The notes: generated from the sequence alone by a model not told the origin. Positions 17,741 to 26,997 are shown, counted from the first letter of the stretch. The stretch: DNA of 64,000 nt from CAZEHS01 sp964424355 (GCA_964424355.1 CAYRIO010000001.1:248001-312000); one strand, 5' to 3'. Numbers and translations: made by a program.

Positions 17741-18826
17741 ATGAAGATGAACCGTTGGATGTTGTTATTACTGACCGTTGTGGTGACCGGAACCCTCTGC
17801 GGTTGTGCCAGCAGTGCTCAGGCTGTGGTGTCACTTAAGGCCGTGGAAGCCGTATCTTTGGTTTCCGAGTCTCAACCGGTAACCCTCAGCTATATTGGAA
17901 CCGTTGATGCTAAAGAAATGGTGAAATACAGCTTCAAGGTGGATGGTCAGATCGATCGGATCTACGTAAGGAAAGGGGATCTTGTGCGTAAGGGAGATCT
18001 GCTGGCTGCGCTGGACACAACGGACCTGACATTTCAGGCGGCTGCTGCCAAGGCCGTCATGGAGACGGCGGCCCACACTATCACCAAGGCACAGGAAGCG
18101 CGGACCTATTCAGAGGCAGCCTTTGCACGGGTGAACGAACTCTATCAAGCAGGCGTGGAATCCAAGGATGTTTACGAGCAGGTTCTGCTGAAAAGGGATG
18201 TTTCCAAATCTGAGGTGGCTCAGGCCCAGTCCCAGTATGATGGGGCAAAGACGGATTATGCATATAAAACCGATTTGTTGCAGAATGCCACGCTCTGCGC
18301 CGAACAGGACGGCGTAGTGGCAGAGAAACTCTTCAACGAGAAGGAGCGGGTTGGAGCCTTTGCACCGACCATTGTTGTCCGGAGTGGCGCGCAGATTATC
18401 AATATCGGGATTCCGCAGCAGGAGCTCCAGAGAATTACTGTCGGGTCTTCAGCGATAGTGGATGTGGATGGGGAAACGGCCTCCGGCACCGTCACGGTCA
18501 TTTCAGAAATTCCCGATGCGGTGACCCGGACCTACACGGCGGAGGTGACGGTGAAGGATAAGGTGTTTCAGCTGGGGGCCATCGCGAAGGTTGCCATCTC
18601 TGTAGGGAATCAGCAAGGGATCTGGATTCCCATGACGGCTCTGCTGTCGGATGGGGAAGCCTATGTATATGTGATCAAGGACAATCGTGCCATGAGACGA
18701 ATCATCCAGGTGGAAACTGGCCAGAATGATAAAGTCCTGGTCAAGGGGCTGGTTGCCGGTGAAACGCTGGTCACCAGTGGGATGAACAATTTGGATGATG
18801 GGGCCAAGGTCCAGGTACGGAAATAA
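17741..18826 (+). CDS. RND efflux periplasmic adaptor (membrane fusion) lipoprotein
   Basis: The 361-residue protein starts with a hydrophobic signal ending in LCGC, a lipobox, so it should be a lipoprotein anchored outside the membrane. A lipoyl/barrel-sandwich segment (VDGQIDRIYVRKGDLVRKGDLLAALD) follows, then a helical hairpin (about 80-165) and beta-barrel and membrane-proximal domains (IWIPMTALLSDGEAYVYVIKDNRAMRRII). It links an RND pump to its exit route. Starts at 17738, 17741 and 17747 are all possible; 17741 gives acceptable spacing from GAAAGG. The RND gene follows 9 bases after the stop, so the two form an operon. Confidence 0.9.
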   Translation: MKMNRWMLLLLTVVVTGTLCGCASSAQAVVSLKAVEAVSLVSESQPVTLSYIGTVDAKEMVKYSFKVDGQIDRIYVRKGDLVRKGDLLAALDTTDLTFQAAAAKAVMETAAHTITKAQEARTYSEAAFARVNELYQAGVESKDVYEQVLLKRDVSKSEVAQAQSQYDGAKTDYAYKTDLLQNATLCAEQDGVVAEKLFNEKERVGAFAPTIVVRSGAQIINIGIPQQELQRITVGSSAIVDVDGETASGTVTVISEIPDAVTRTYTAEVTVKDKVFQLGAIAKVAISVGNQQGIWIPMTALLSDGEAYVYVIKDNRAMRRIIQVETGQNDKVLVKGLVAGETLVTSGMNNLDDGAKVQVRK

Positions 18827-18835
18827 GGAGGCACC

Positions 18836-21800
18836 ATGAATAGGCTGATTAAAGCGGTCATAAAATATCGGAGAATAACGTTGTTTCTGACAGTTATTGT
18901 TGCGGTGGTGGGTTTAGGAGCCTATTACCTCCTGCCGAGACAGGAGAGCCCGGATGTATCGGTTCCCATTGCCATGATTATCACCCCTTATCCTGGAGCA
19001 TCACCAGCAGATGTGAAAGATCTGGTCACGAAGAAGGTGGAGGACAAGCTGGTAGAGCTTAATGGCTACGACTACTGTGAGGGAGTCAGCAATGAGAGTG
19101 TTTCCGTGGTCACGGTCTTCTTCAAAAGCGATGCGGATAACGACAAAGCCATGCAGGATGTCAGGAATGCCGTGGCGGATATCCGGGAGGATATGCCCGG
19201 TGGCGCTCTGACCAGCATCGTCAATACCGATCTGGTAGAAACGGCAGGCATCATCATCAGCCTTTCTGGGAAGGACTACACCTATGATCAGCTGGAATCA
19301 TTTGGGGACCGGTTCAAGCTAGCACTGCAGAACATCCCGGGGATTTCAAAGGCCAAGGTGGTGGGAAAGCTGGACCGGGAGGTACAGGTGCGGTTGGATG
19401 TGGGGAAGTTGAACGGACTGAGGCTTTCTATGGAGGATGTATGCCGGATATTGGCGGCCCAGAACGTTCAGATCCCCTCCGGAAGCATCGATTTTCAGAG
19501 CGGGAAGCTCACGGTGAATACCCCGGGGAACTACGGCTCCGTGGATGATATTCAGGACACGATCATCTCTGTATCCACGGACAATGGCGTGGTTACACGG
19601 CTGAAGGATATCGCCGATGTGAAAATGGACATTGAGGAAAACGCCCAGAAGTTCAAGGAAGAAGGGAACAATGCAGTCCTTCTGACCGGTTATTTTACTA
19701 AAAACAAGAACATCGTCATCATCGGGCAGGATGTCCGGAAGGCCATTGATACGGTAAAGGCGACGCTTCCGGAAAGCCTCATTGTCAATGAGGTGATCTA
19801 TCAGCCGGACTCCGTCAGCAATTCCACCAATGAGTTTATGTTCCATCTGCTGATGGGGATTATCCTGGTGGTGGTCGTGGTATTTCTGGGGATGGGCATG
19901 CGCAACGCTCTGGTGGTTTCCACATCTATTCCCCTGTCCATTTTGATGACCTTTGCTGTGATGTACCTCACTGGCATCCAGATACACCAGATTTCTCTGA
20001 CGGCTCTGATCATCTCTCTGGGGATCCTGGTGGACAACGCCATTGTCGTCTGCGATACCGTTCAGGTGCGGCTGGATCAAGGAGAGGATATTCTGTCCGC
20101 TGTCTATCAGGGTACGGCCCGGTGTACGGTTCCCATCCTTTCGGCCACAGCGGCCATCATCACCGCCTTCCTGCCCCTGCTGGGAATTCCCGGCGAGGCG
20201 GGGCAGTTCCTCAGTGCCATCCCCTTGGGGCTGGTGATCTCCATCATTGCCTCCTATATCACAGCCATGCTGATTCTCCCTGCCATGATGGCCTACACCG
20301 GCAAGCCGGAAGTCCACCATCACCAGCGGAAGGAAAGACGGGTCCGCCGGTTTTTCAACAGGATGCTTCAGATTAGCCTGAAACGAAAGGCCGTCACGGT
20401 GATGGGGGTCCTCCTGGCCCTGGCAGTCACCATCGGAGGCATCATGCCCCAGCTGCAGGCGCAGTTCTTCCCCTATGTGGAGAAGGATTTCTTCTACATC
20501 GATATCACCTCTGAAAAAGCGGGGGATTTGAATGAAACCGAGAAGCTGGCGGATCAGGTAGAGGCCCTGTTGAAAAAAGAGCCGGAAGTAAGGAACTGTA
20601 CGGTTTCCATTGGCAACGGTCTGCCTAAGTTCTACATCACCATGTCGCCCCCCATGCCCTCCGACGACTACGCCCAGATGGTGGTGAAGTACGATCTGAA
20701 AGAGAGGAAGCGGTTTCCGTCCAACGTTGAATTTGCCGGATATGTGCAGGGGCTGCTGGATAAAAGCATCAGCACCGGAAAATGCAAGGTCATGCTGCTG
20801 GAGAACTCCAACCCTACGGATGCCAAGGTAATCACCCGGGTGACGGGAGACAACCTGGCCAGGATGGAGCAGGTTTCCATCGCCTTGCAGCGGGAAATCG
20901 CGAAGATTCCGGGAGCCTCCAATGTTCGGGATAATTGGAACGACAGCGTCTATCAGCTTGAGGTGAAGGTGGATCAGGATAAGGCAGCCAGCCTGGGGAT
21001 CTCGAAGTACGATATCCAGAAAGAAATCAATCTGGCTTTGTACGGTAATGATGCCTCGGTCTTCCGAAAGGAGGGCAATGAATACGCTATCAATGTGAAA
21101 AGCAGCATCAACAGCGCTGCCGCGCTGGAGAACTTCAAAATCAAGTCAACGCTTACGGGAAACAAGATTCCCCTGAAGGAGATCGCCGTCATCGGAACCG
21201 GCACGAAGATGAACGGCATCAATACCTATAAGCGAGAACTGGCAATCGATGTGTGGGCAGACCCCCTGCCGGGCTATGACGCCAGCCGGATTGAATCCAG
21301 GATTGAGACGGAGATTCTGCCGAAGCTGGACACTTCTGGCACTCGGATCAGCTTCGCCGGTGAGCGAGAGGACATCGCCAGTAATTTCAGTGTCCTGGGG
21401 CTCTTGGCCTGCGTAGCGGTCTTTGCTATCTACGTAATCCTGATGATCCAGTTCAACTCCTTTGCCCAGCCCCTGGTAATCCTGACCACCATTCCCCTGT
21501 CTCTTATCGGCTCAGTGCTGGGGCTGTACATCTTCCAGCAGCCCCTGTCCATGACAGCACTCCTCGGTATCATCGCCCTCATCGGGTTGGTGGTGAAGAA
21601 CGGCATCCTTTTGATAGACTATATCAATGAAGCCCGGGCACGAGGGATTCCCATGGAGGCGGCCTGTGCCGATGCGGTGGACAAGCGCTTCAACGCCATA
21701 ATCCTCAGTGCTCTGACGGTGATTTTGGCTCTGATTCCCCTGGCATTTTCGGGTAGCAGCCTCTTTGCTCCCATGGCGGTATCCCTCATGGCCGGACTCA

Positions 21801-21904
21801 CGGTTTCAACGTTTCTGACCATGGTGGTGATTCCAGTGATCTATTGCCTCATTGAGGGGCAGATTGCCGGACGAGGGGCGAAGAAAGAAAAGGCAGTCAT
21901 ATAG
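18836..21904 (+). CDS. RND family efflux transporter (AcrB-like)
   Basis: The 1022-residue length and layout match the hydrophobe/amphiphile RND pumps. There is one N-terminal helix and a large porter loop, then a membrane block (about 335-475) with the proton-relay segment ISLGILVDNAIVVCD. A second porter loop and a second membrane block (about 855-1005) follow. The Asp-containing fourth helix is intact. The protein exports small molecules using the proton gradient. No TolC-like outer-membrane gene is in the window, and the partner adaptor is a lipoprotein. The AAGGAGG site sits right before the start. Substrate unknown. Confidence 0.93.
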   Translation: MNRLIKAVIKYRRITLFLTVIVAVVGLGAYYLLPRQESPDVSVPIAMIITPYPGASPADVKDLVTKKVEDKLVELNGYDYCEGVSNESVSVVTVFFKSDADNDKAMQDVRNAVADIREDMPGGALTSIVNTDLVETAGIIISLSGKDYTYDQLESFGDRFKLALQNIPGISKAKVVGKLDREVQVRLDVGKLNGLRLSMEDVCRILAAQNVQIPSGSIDFQSGKLTVNTPGNYGSVDDIQDTIISVSTDNGVVTRLKDIADVKMDIEENAQKFKEEGNNAVLLTGYFTKNKNIVIIGQDVRKAIDTVKATLPESLIVNEVIYQPDSVSNSTNEFMFHLLMGIILVVVVVFLGMGMRNALVVSTSIPLSILMTFAVMYLTGIQIHQISLTALIISLGILVDNAIVVCDTVQVRLDQGEDILSAVYQGTARCTVPILSATAAIITAFLPLLGIPGEAGQFLSAIPLGLVISIIASYITAMLILPAMMAYTGKPEVHHHQRKERRVRRFFNRMLQISLKRKAVTVMGVLLALAVTIGGIMPQLQAQFFPYVEKDFFYIDITSEKAGDLNETEKLADQVEALLKKEPEVRNCTVSIGNGLPKFYITMSPPMPSDDYAQMVVKYDLKERKRFPSNVEFAGYVQGLLDKSISTGKCKVMLLENSNPTDAKVITRVTGDNLARMEQVSIALQREIAKIPGASNVRDNWNDSVYQLEVKVDQDKAASLGISKYDIQKEINLALYGNDASVFRKEGNEYAINVKSSINSAAALENFKIKSTLTGNKIPLKEIAVIGTGTKMNGINTYKRELAIDVWADPLPGYDASRIESRIETEILPKLDTSGTRISFAGEREDIASNFSVLGLLACVAVFAIYVILMIQFNSFAQPLVILTTIPLSLIGSVLGLYIFQQPLSMTALLGIIALIGLVVKNGILLIDYINEARARGIPMEAACADAVDKRFNAIILSALTVILALIPLAFSGSSLFAPMAVSLMAGLTVSTFLTMVVIPVIYCLIEGQIAGRGAKKEKAVI

Positions 21905-21918
21905 GGGCATGAAACCAT

Positions 21919-21986
21919 CAAAAACCTGTCAGGCTCCTGTTATGTCCTTTGGGAAGGGGACAGAAAAGGAGCCTGATCGGTTTTTA
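21919..21986 (+). terminator. Terminator after RND gene
   Basis: An imperfect 17-bp inverted repeat (AAAAACCTGTCAGGCTCC at about 21920 and GGAGCCTGATCGGTTTTT at about 21968) closes on a loop of about 30 bases and ends in five T. Confidence 0.75.
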
Positions 21987-22027
21987 TACAAGACTCAGTG
22001 GCGTAGCTAATCTGATTATAATGAGCC

Positions 22028-22078
22028 AGAGCATGAAGCATTCACCAAAATCGATGAATGCTTCATGCTCTGTTTTTA
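22028..22078 (+). terminator. Second terminator hairpin, 17-bp perfect arms
   Basis: AGAGCATGAAGCATTCA (22028-22044) and TGAATGCTTCATGCTCT (22055-22071) pair perfectly, followed by GTTTTT. The hairpin is directly after the stop codon of the convergent YheO-type gene, so it probably limits read-through from both sides, although the U tract is only good in the plus direction. Confidence 0.7.
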
Positions 22079-22720
22079 TTCTATCTCCTTAAAATACCTA
22101 TAGATGCTGGTTTCAGAGGAGTTCAGATATTTGGCTACAATCCGAATCGCACCCTTGGTTCGGAATACTTCCTTTTCCTTCAGGGATTTCAGGATTTCTT
22201 TCTTTTCCTCTACGGTCATCCGATCCGCTGGAATACCGGATTCACGAATGATTTCCTCAATCATCTTTATAGTCAAATCCTTGATGGAGTCGCTGGCTAC
22301 CTTGTCGGTATGGGAAACGGTGCTTTTCGAGCTGCCCATGAACTCTTCCAGGAATTTTTTTGCGGTATTGGGGATCGTCAGATCGAAATTGATGCAGAGC
22401 ATGCCGATCAACTCTCCGGAGGAATCTTTGATGTAGTAGGTGTTGGCCTTGATCTCTTTGCCGTCCAGGGAGGTTTCGTGATGGTTCACCCGATAACCGG
22501 TCTTCTCGTGATGCTCCTGCATCTTTTTCCCGATCAGACTCAGGTCTTTCCCGACCTTCCGCTTGCTGATTTCGCCATTCTTGATGGCAACGATGGATAT
22601 TTTACCGTCATCAACGGAATGGAGCACGATTTCGCAGCTTTTTCCGTAGGTTTGCGCCAGAAAATCGATGATACTCAAATAGGAATTCATAATGATCTGC
22701 CGTTCGTTGATATCGCCCAT
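22076..22720 (-). CDS. YheO-type PAS/HTH transcriptional regulator
   Basis: The 214-residue protein has an N-terminal YheO-like PAS domain (about 5-120; FLAQTYGKSCEIVLHS, then GELIGMLCINFDL) and a C-terminal DauR-like helix-turn-helix (FRTKGAIRIVAKYLNSSETSIYRYFKEIE). Family members such as DauR control amino-acid catabolism. The start at 22720 has AAAGGGGTG upstream. It lies 85 bases downstream of the tryptophanase gene on the same strand, separated by a terminator, so it is a reasonable candidate regulator of tryptophan or amino-acid use. That link is inferred from position only. Confidence 0.85.
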   Translation of the reverse strand: MGDINERQIIMNSYLSIIDFLAQTYGKSCEIVLHSVDDGKISIVAIKNGEISKRKVGKDLSLIGKKMQEHHEKTGYRVNHHETSLDGKEIKANTYYIKDSSGELIGMLCINFDLTIPNTAKKFLEEFMGSSKSTVSHTDKVASDSIKDLTIKMIEEIIRESGIPADRMTVEEKKEILKSLKEKEVFRTKGAIRIVAKYLNSSETSIYRYFKEIE

Positions 22721-22743
22721 GAAAACACCCCTTTGAATCATTA

Positions 22744-22785
22744 TAAAAGTCAGGGCTGTCGGATACAAGTCCTTCAGCCCTGACA
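22744..22785 (-). terminator. Terminator after tryptophanase gene
   Basis: On the minus strand GTCAGGGCTG and CAGCCCTGAC (plus 22775-22784 and 22749-22758) form a perfect 10-bp stem with a 16-base loop, followed by TTTTATAA. Confidence 0.8.
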
Positions 22786-22805
22786 TTCAACCTTTAATCA
22801 ACGAT

Positions 22806-24185
22806 TCACTCAACCGGCTTCAGTTTTGAAGTGAAGTGGCGGAGCACTTTAGGCTCCCAAGTGATGGTGTAGCCCTTAACGGAAGCTGCACGGTTCTTGA
22901 TAGCGTTCATGGCCCGGGCAACGACATCAAAGTGTGCCTGGGTGTAAACACGGCGTGGGATAGCCAGACGGCAGAACTCAAAAGGTGCCTGGAGCTGCTT
23001 GCCGGTTTCAGGATCACGGTCCATCAGGTAGGAACCGATGTCACAGCTTCGGATTCCAGCCTCGATATAGAGCTCGCAAGCCAGGGTATGGCCGGGGAAC
23101 TGGTCGTAAGGAATGTGTGGGAACAGCTTGCCGGCGTCTACGAAGACTGCATGGCCGCCAACCGGGAACTGGTAAGCGATGCCGTACTCTTCCAGCTGTG
23201 AACCCAGGTATTCGATCTGACCGATCCGGTATTTCAGGAAATCGTAGTTAAGGCCCTCATAAAGACCGATTGCCAGAGCTTCAAGATCACGGCCTGCAAG
23301 ACCGCCGTAGCTGAGGTAGCCCTCGTAGGGGATAACGGCTGCCTTGACTGCCTGTACGTATTCCGGATTGTTCTTAACGCCGATCAGGCCGCCCATGTTG
23401 ACGATGGCGTCTTTCTTGGCGCTCATGGTGAACATATCGCCATAGCTGAACATTTCACGGACGATGTCGATGATTTCAGTGTTCTTGTATGCAGCTTCGC
23501 GCTCTTTAACAAAGAAGGCGTTCTCAGCGTAACGGGCAGCATCAATTACCAAGGGGATGCCGTATTTTTTGGCAACTACCGACGTGGCTTTCATATTTTC
23601 CATGGAAACCGGTTGGCCGCCGATGCTGTTGTTGGTGATGGTCATAACGATGACAGCAACGTTCTCCTTGCCGAACTCGTTGATCTTTGCCTCCAGCTGT
23701 TCAACATCCATGTTGCCTTTGAAATCGGCGTAAACGGCGGAATCCAGACCTTCTTTGCAGACGCAGTCAACAGCACGGCCGCCGGCAAGGCCTACATGGC
23801 CCCGGGTCGTATCGAAGAACATGTTTGAGATTGCGTACTGGCCTTTTTTGATGAGGTAAGGGAACAGTACTTTTTCGGCAGCACGGCCTTGGTGAACCGG
23901 CTGGATGTACTCATAGTTGAAGATGTCCTTGCCGGCTGCCATCAATTTATAGTAGCTGGTACCGCCGGAGTAGGCCTCGTCACCGGTCATCATGCCGGCC
24001 CATTGTGTATGGCTCATGGCGCCTGTGCCGCTGTCTGTCAGCAGGTCGATATAAACATCTTCAGCCTTCAGGGAGAAAAGGTTGTAGTCAGCTGCTTTGA
24101 GGAATTCGATACGTTCGGCTTTCGTAGTCATTCGGATCGGCTCAACCATTTTGATTTTAAAGGGTTCTGCAACGTACTGTTTCAT
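22806..24185 (-). CDS. tnaA: Tryptophanase (L-tryptophan indole-lyase)
   Basis: The 459-residue PLP enzyme cleaves L-tryptophan to indole, pyruvate and ammonia. The start at 24185 has GGAGG and matches the family N terminus (AEPFKIKMVEP). Conserved blocks include IDLLTDSGTGAMS, GDEAYSGG, the MSAKKDA motif with the probable PLP lysine Lys258, and the C-terminal EPKVLRHFTSKL. Tyrosine phenol-lyase is the close alternative. It carries an Arg in the SMERG motif that binds the tyrosine side chain, while this protein reads SCDIGSYLMDRDPETGKQL, as tryptophanases do. The gene is monocistronic, with its own promoter and terminator. No obvious TnaC-like leader peptide is present, and no tryptophan permease is adjacent. 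Confidence 0.88.
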   Translation of the reverse strand: MKQYVAEPFKIKMVEPIRMTTKAERIEFLKAADYNLFSLKAEDVYIDLLTDSGTGAMSHTQWAGMMTGDEAYSGGTSYYKLMAAGKDIFNYEYIQPVHQGRAAEKVLFPYLIKKGQYAISNMFFDTTRGHVGLAGGRAVDCVCKEGLDSAVYADFKGNMDVEQLEAKINEFGKENVAVIVMTITNNSIGGQPVSMENMKATSVVAKKYGIPLVIDAARYAENAFFVKEREAAYKNTEIIDIVREMFSYGDMFTMSAKKDAIVNMGGLIGVKNNPEYVQAVKAAVIPYEGYLSYGGLAGRDLEALAIGLYEGLNYDFLKYRIGQIEYLGSQLEEYGIAYQFPVGGHAVFVDAGKLFPHIPYDQFPGHTLACELYIEAGIRSCDIGSYLMDRDPETGKQLQAPFEFCRLAIPRRVYTQAHFDVVARAMNAIKNRAASVKGYTITWEPKVLRHFTSKLKPVE

Positions 24186-24221
24186 TCCGATTACCTCCGT
24201 TGGTGTTGTTTTTTCCGCTGT

Positions 24222-24239
24222 GGTGGTTTTTTTACCACC
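24222..24239 (-). other. Small hairpin in tryptophanase 5' UTR
   Basis: GGTGGT and ACCACC pair around a six-A loop, within the roughly 60-base leader between the promoter and start codon. It could influence transcript stability or early transcription; no T-run follows, so it is not a terminator. Confidence 0.4.
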
Positions 24240-24249
24240 GTTCACCTTG

Positions 24250-24278
24250 ATTTTAACGGATGAGTCTTTGCGTGTCAA
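24250..24278 (-). promoter_or_regulatory. Sigma-70 promoter of tryptophanase
   Basis: On the minus strand a perfect TTGACA (-35) is followed after exactly 17 bases by TAAAAT (-10). The start codon lies about 60 bases downstream. An in-frame extension of the coding frame upstream of this promoter is therefore not translated. Confidence 0.8.
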
Positions 24279-24398
24279 TCCTGTTTTATAAGCAGTTTTG
24301 AGCGAGAAACTATAAAAACCTGAGTTATCAGTGCCTGCAAGCTTTATATTATTTTTTGAACCCTTCAATTGATTTCACAATACCACGGTAGAGACGAT

Positions 24399-24434
24399 AA
24401 ACCCCTGAAACGGAGTAGCTGGTTTCAGGGGTTT
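24399..24434 (-). terminator. Probable terminator after diguanylate cyclase gene
   Basis: Two perfect 13-bp arms (AAACCCCTGAAAC / GTTTCAGGGGTTT) flank a 10-base loop. The U tract on the minus strand is short (TTTATC), so efficiency is uncertain. Confidence 0.6.
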
Positions 24435-24476
24435 GAGTGAAAACGAGGCGGTCAATCAAGGGGACACAGCCCAGTT

Positions 24477-26063
24477 TCATGTCGCTACACACGAGTCTTG
24501 GCTGCATTTTCGTGCGGTCTTCCTCTCGTACATCTTTTCGTCAGCCCGGCGGATCATTTCATCAACCGTTACGGGGGCATCCGTACCCACAGGAAATTCG
24601 GAAATTCCATAGCTGAAGCTGACGTCAAATCCAAGCTGCTGCTTCTCGATATCCATATGGTGTCGGATGACTTCCACCAGTTCTTTGGAATGGTTAAGGT
24701 CACATCCTGGAAGCACAACCAGGAATTCATCGCCTCCCAGACGGCAAACCAGGTCTGCTGTCCGTAGATTATCGGTAATGACCTTTGATACAAAAGCGAG
24801 CAGCTGGTCACCACAATTGTGGCCGTATGTATCATTGGTGTGTTTCAAATTATCGATGTCGATGAATACGACACATAAGGAAACATGACTTTGGTGGGAC
24901 AGTTCAATGAGGTGATCGAGATAATGCAGCCCTGCTCTTCGATTCGGAATACCCGTCAACGCATCATTGTTGGCGTGGAAATCCAGTTCGAGCCGCTGTG
25001 CGTCTATTTCGTTGTTTTTGAGAATCAAATTTTGATTGGATTCCCGTAATTCATGATTCAAGCGGATAAACGGTTTGGAGGTGATATGCCCGAGGAGCAG
25101 GGCAATGCCGATGGAAAGCAATACGCCGATTTCCGTTGCCAGGATAATAGAGGAGGCAAGGGAGCGCTGTTCGGCATAAAATTCGTTCACGGAAGGCACG
25201 GAGGCTAAAATCCAGCCATTGCTGAGCCTTTTATAGGCGATGATTTCATGCCGGTATTTAACGGAATAGTCGATAATGCCAAAGTTTTCAGTGCTGCTGG
25301 CTATTTTATCTGCCCATTGCTGGGTCTTTTCATCCGAAGCAGCCTTAAGGTTTTTGATTTTAGGGTCAGGATGGTATAAAACATTGAGATTCTGATCCAT
25401 CAGAACAACGTAGCCACTTTTGTGAATTTTGATTTTGCTGAGTTCACTGACTAGATCATCCATATAAAGATCAGTCCCGGCCACCCCAAGAACCTGCCCG
25501 TCTTTTTCGATGCGTTTGCAATATGAAATAACATGAGCGTTCCAACGGTCCCAATAGAGTGGGGGAGTCCACTGTGTTCCCTTATCCAGGGTGACTGAAT
25601 ACCACGGATCCCTGTACACTCCCGTGGTGTAGATATCATAAGGAGGAGACTCCTGTATACCCCCCTGCTTATCCTGATAAAAAGAGACAAAGACTGTGCC
25701 GCCGATTATTCGAGGATCCATGAGGAACCAGCCGGATTTGGCGCCCGAGACCCTAACGGATTCCTGTATCAGGGGGTTTATTTTTTCCATATGAGCAGTA
25801 AGAAGAGCAGGCTTGCCTTTGAATTCTTTCAGGGAGAATCCGGTAATGCCATCCACAATCAATTGGTCTGTAAGCAGTTCGGCCTTTTGGATCCTGTTCT
25901 CAATGACCGAAGCGTTCTTTTCAGTCGTTTCAATCAAGAGGGTACGTGCTTGGGCTGATGTGGTTTTCATAGTTTTGCTCATCACCAGTCCGCCGATGAG
26001 AACAGACATCAGTAATGCAGTGCCAGCTATGGCGATGGTCAGCAAGACCCGCAGATTTTTCAT
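24477..26063 (-). CDS. Diguanylate cyclase with extracytoplasmic Cache sensor
   Basis: The 528-residue protein has an N-terminal membrane helix (about 7-29), a double-Cache sensor (about 35-295, with the VFVSFYQD, YDIYTTGVYRDPWYS and GVAGTDLYMDDL segments), and a second helix (about 300-322). A short coiled coil leads to a GGDEF domain with the active motif RLGGDEF. An RTAD sequence lies just upstream and fits the inhibitory I-site. It should make cyclic di-GMP in response to a small external ligand, often an amino acid or carboxylate for this Cache type. ATG at 26063 is preferred because GGAGAA lies about 8 bases upstream; an in-frame GTG five codons earlier has no ribosome site. Confidence 0.9.
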   Translation of the reverse strand: MKNLRVLLTIAIAGTALLMSVLIGGLVMSKTMKTTSAQARTLLIETTEKNASVIENRIQKAELLTDQLIVDGITGFSLKEFKGKPALLTAHMEKINPLIQESVRVSGAKSGWFLMDPRIIGGTVFVSFYQDKQGGIQESPPYDIYTTGVYRDPWYSVTLDKGTQWTPPLYWDRWNAHVISYCKRIEKDGQVLGVAGTDLYMDDLVSELSKIKIHKSGYVVLMDQNLNVLYHPDPKIKNLKAASDEKTQQWADKIASSTENFGIIDYSVKYRHEIIAYKRLSNGWILASVPSVNEFYAEQRSLASSIILATEIGVLLSIGIALLLGHITSKPFIRLNHELRESNQNLILKNNEIDAQRLELDFHANNDALTGIPNRRAGLHYLDHLIELSHQSHVSLCVVFIDIDNLKHTNDTYGHNCGDQLLAFVSKVITDNLRTADLVCRLGGDEFLVVLPGCDLNHSKELVEVIRHHMDIEKQQLGFDVSFSYGISEFPVGTDAPVTVDEMIRRADEKMYERKTARKCSQDSCVAT

Positions 26064-26163
26064 GGGCAGTTTCTCCACACGGTTAGTCGTTTTTTAGCGA
26101 AAAAACGCATTCTCGCATCAGTGCTTCTTATTCCCCTGATATGAATGCTTAAACCGATTTTTC

Positions 26164-26201
26164 GTAAAAAAATTGGAAACGCAATGGGTTTTATGCCAAT
26201 T
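26164..26201 (-). terminator. Probable terminator after REC-DUF2294 gene
   Basis: On the minus strand AATTGG and CCAATT (plus 26196-26201 and 26171-26176) enclose a 19-base loop and are followed by a run of T. The stem is short but well placed, just after the stop codon. Confidence 0.5.
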
Positions 26202-26208
26202 AACGGTT

Positions 26209-26997
26209 CTAACGGAAGTGAAAAATGAGCCGATCCACATTTTCGGACGGTTCAACCTTAATGTCTTCAAGGGTTGCAGGAATATTAAGGGTTTGAGATA
26301 CCAGGTCTTCAAAATCTTTTTGGCTCTCATCATAAAGGACTTTTCGCAGATAGCCCACCAAACCGATGTTGCCGGCGTTACGCAGGAGTGTAAGCTCCAA
26401 TGGCGTTAGAACCTCCGTTGCCCAAAGATCTGCGCCGCTGGTTCCCAGGGAAACGTGAACCTCCCTGGGGCCTTTTCCTGTCATGGTTTTCAACAGATAA
26501 GCATAACCGCTTTTCAGATTCTTTTCCGCATCCAGACGCTGCTGCCGGTTAATCAGCCTGTTTTGGTTCAAAACCAGATCGCCGGCATCAGCCAGGCTCT
26601 CTGCGGCAATCCGGCAGAGGCTCTCCAAAAGTTCATCCGTGTTTATGGGTTTCACACAATATTTCACAATGCCAAGATCCACGGCCTTCAAAATCGTTTC
26701 ACTGTCCGAAAAGGCGGAGGTGATGATTACCGGCGTGTGGACCCCTGCCTCCCGCAAGAGATTGATAAAGGTGAGGCCGTCCATCTCAGGCATCCGAAGA
26801 TCGCTGAGAATGGCATCGAAATGCTGGGTGCCGCAGAGTGCTAATGCTTCCATGCCGTTGATGGCAACGGTCAGGGATGAAACACGCTTGCGAAGAAAAC
26901 GTGACAACTCCTGCAGCGCATCAGGATCGTCTTCAACATAGAGGAGGCGCAGGGTGTTTAGCAGCGTTGCGGCGTCAGGGCATTGAATATCAGTCAT
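26209..26997 (-). CDS. Response regulator with C-terminal DUF2294 (MpsC-like) domain
   Basis: The 262-residue protein starts with a receiver domain (about 15-135; acidic pair in YVEDDPD, Asp in ILSDLRMPEMDG, Lys in CVKPIN). After a helical linker, the C-terminal 95 residues fit the DUF2294 pattern: GKGPREVHVSLG, then EVLTPLELTLLR, a long helix YLRKVLYDESQKDFEDLVSQTL, and a final strand RLIFHF. DUF2294 proteins occur as small stand-alone proteins and as MpsC; a receiver fused to it would give a non-DNA-binding output. The gene overlaps the upstream kinase by 8 bases, so the kinase is very likely the partner. The domain call is by eye. Confidence 0.7.
   Translation of the reverse strand: MTDIQCPDAATLLNTLRLLYVEDDPDALQELSRFLRKRVSSLTVAINGMEALALCGTQHFDAILSDLRMPEMDGLTFINLLREAGVHTPVIITSAFSDSETILKAVDLGIVKYCVKPINTDELLESLCRIAAESLADAGDLVLNQNRLINRQQRLDAEKNLKSGYAYLLKTMTGKGPREVHVSLGTSGADLWATEVLTPLELTLLRNAGNIGLVGYLRKVLYDESQKDFEDLVSQTLNIPATLEDIKVEPSENVDRLIFHFR

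Noticed and set aside
22806..24185. Tyrosine phenol-lyase as the identity of the PLP lyase
   Set aside because: The arginine of the SMERG motif that binds tyrosine is replaced by isoleucine in SCDIGS, and the C terminus is tryptophanase-like.
26079..26208. Cyclic di-GMP riboswitch upstream of the diguanylate cyclase gene
   Set aside because: The conserved GEMM aptamer core sequences are absent on both strands; the region holds only short AT-rich hairpins.
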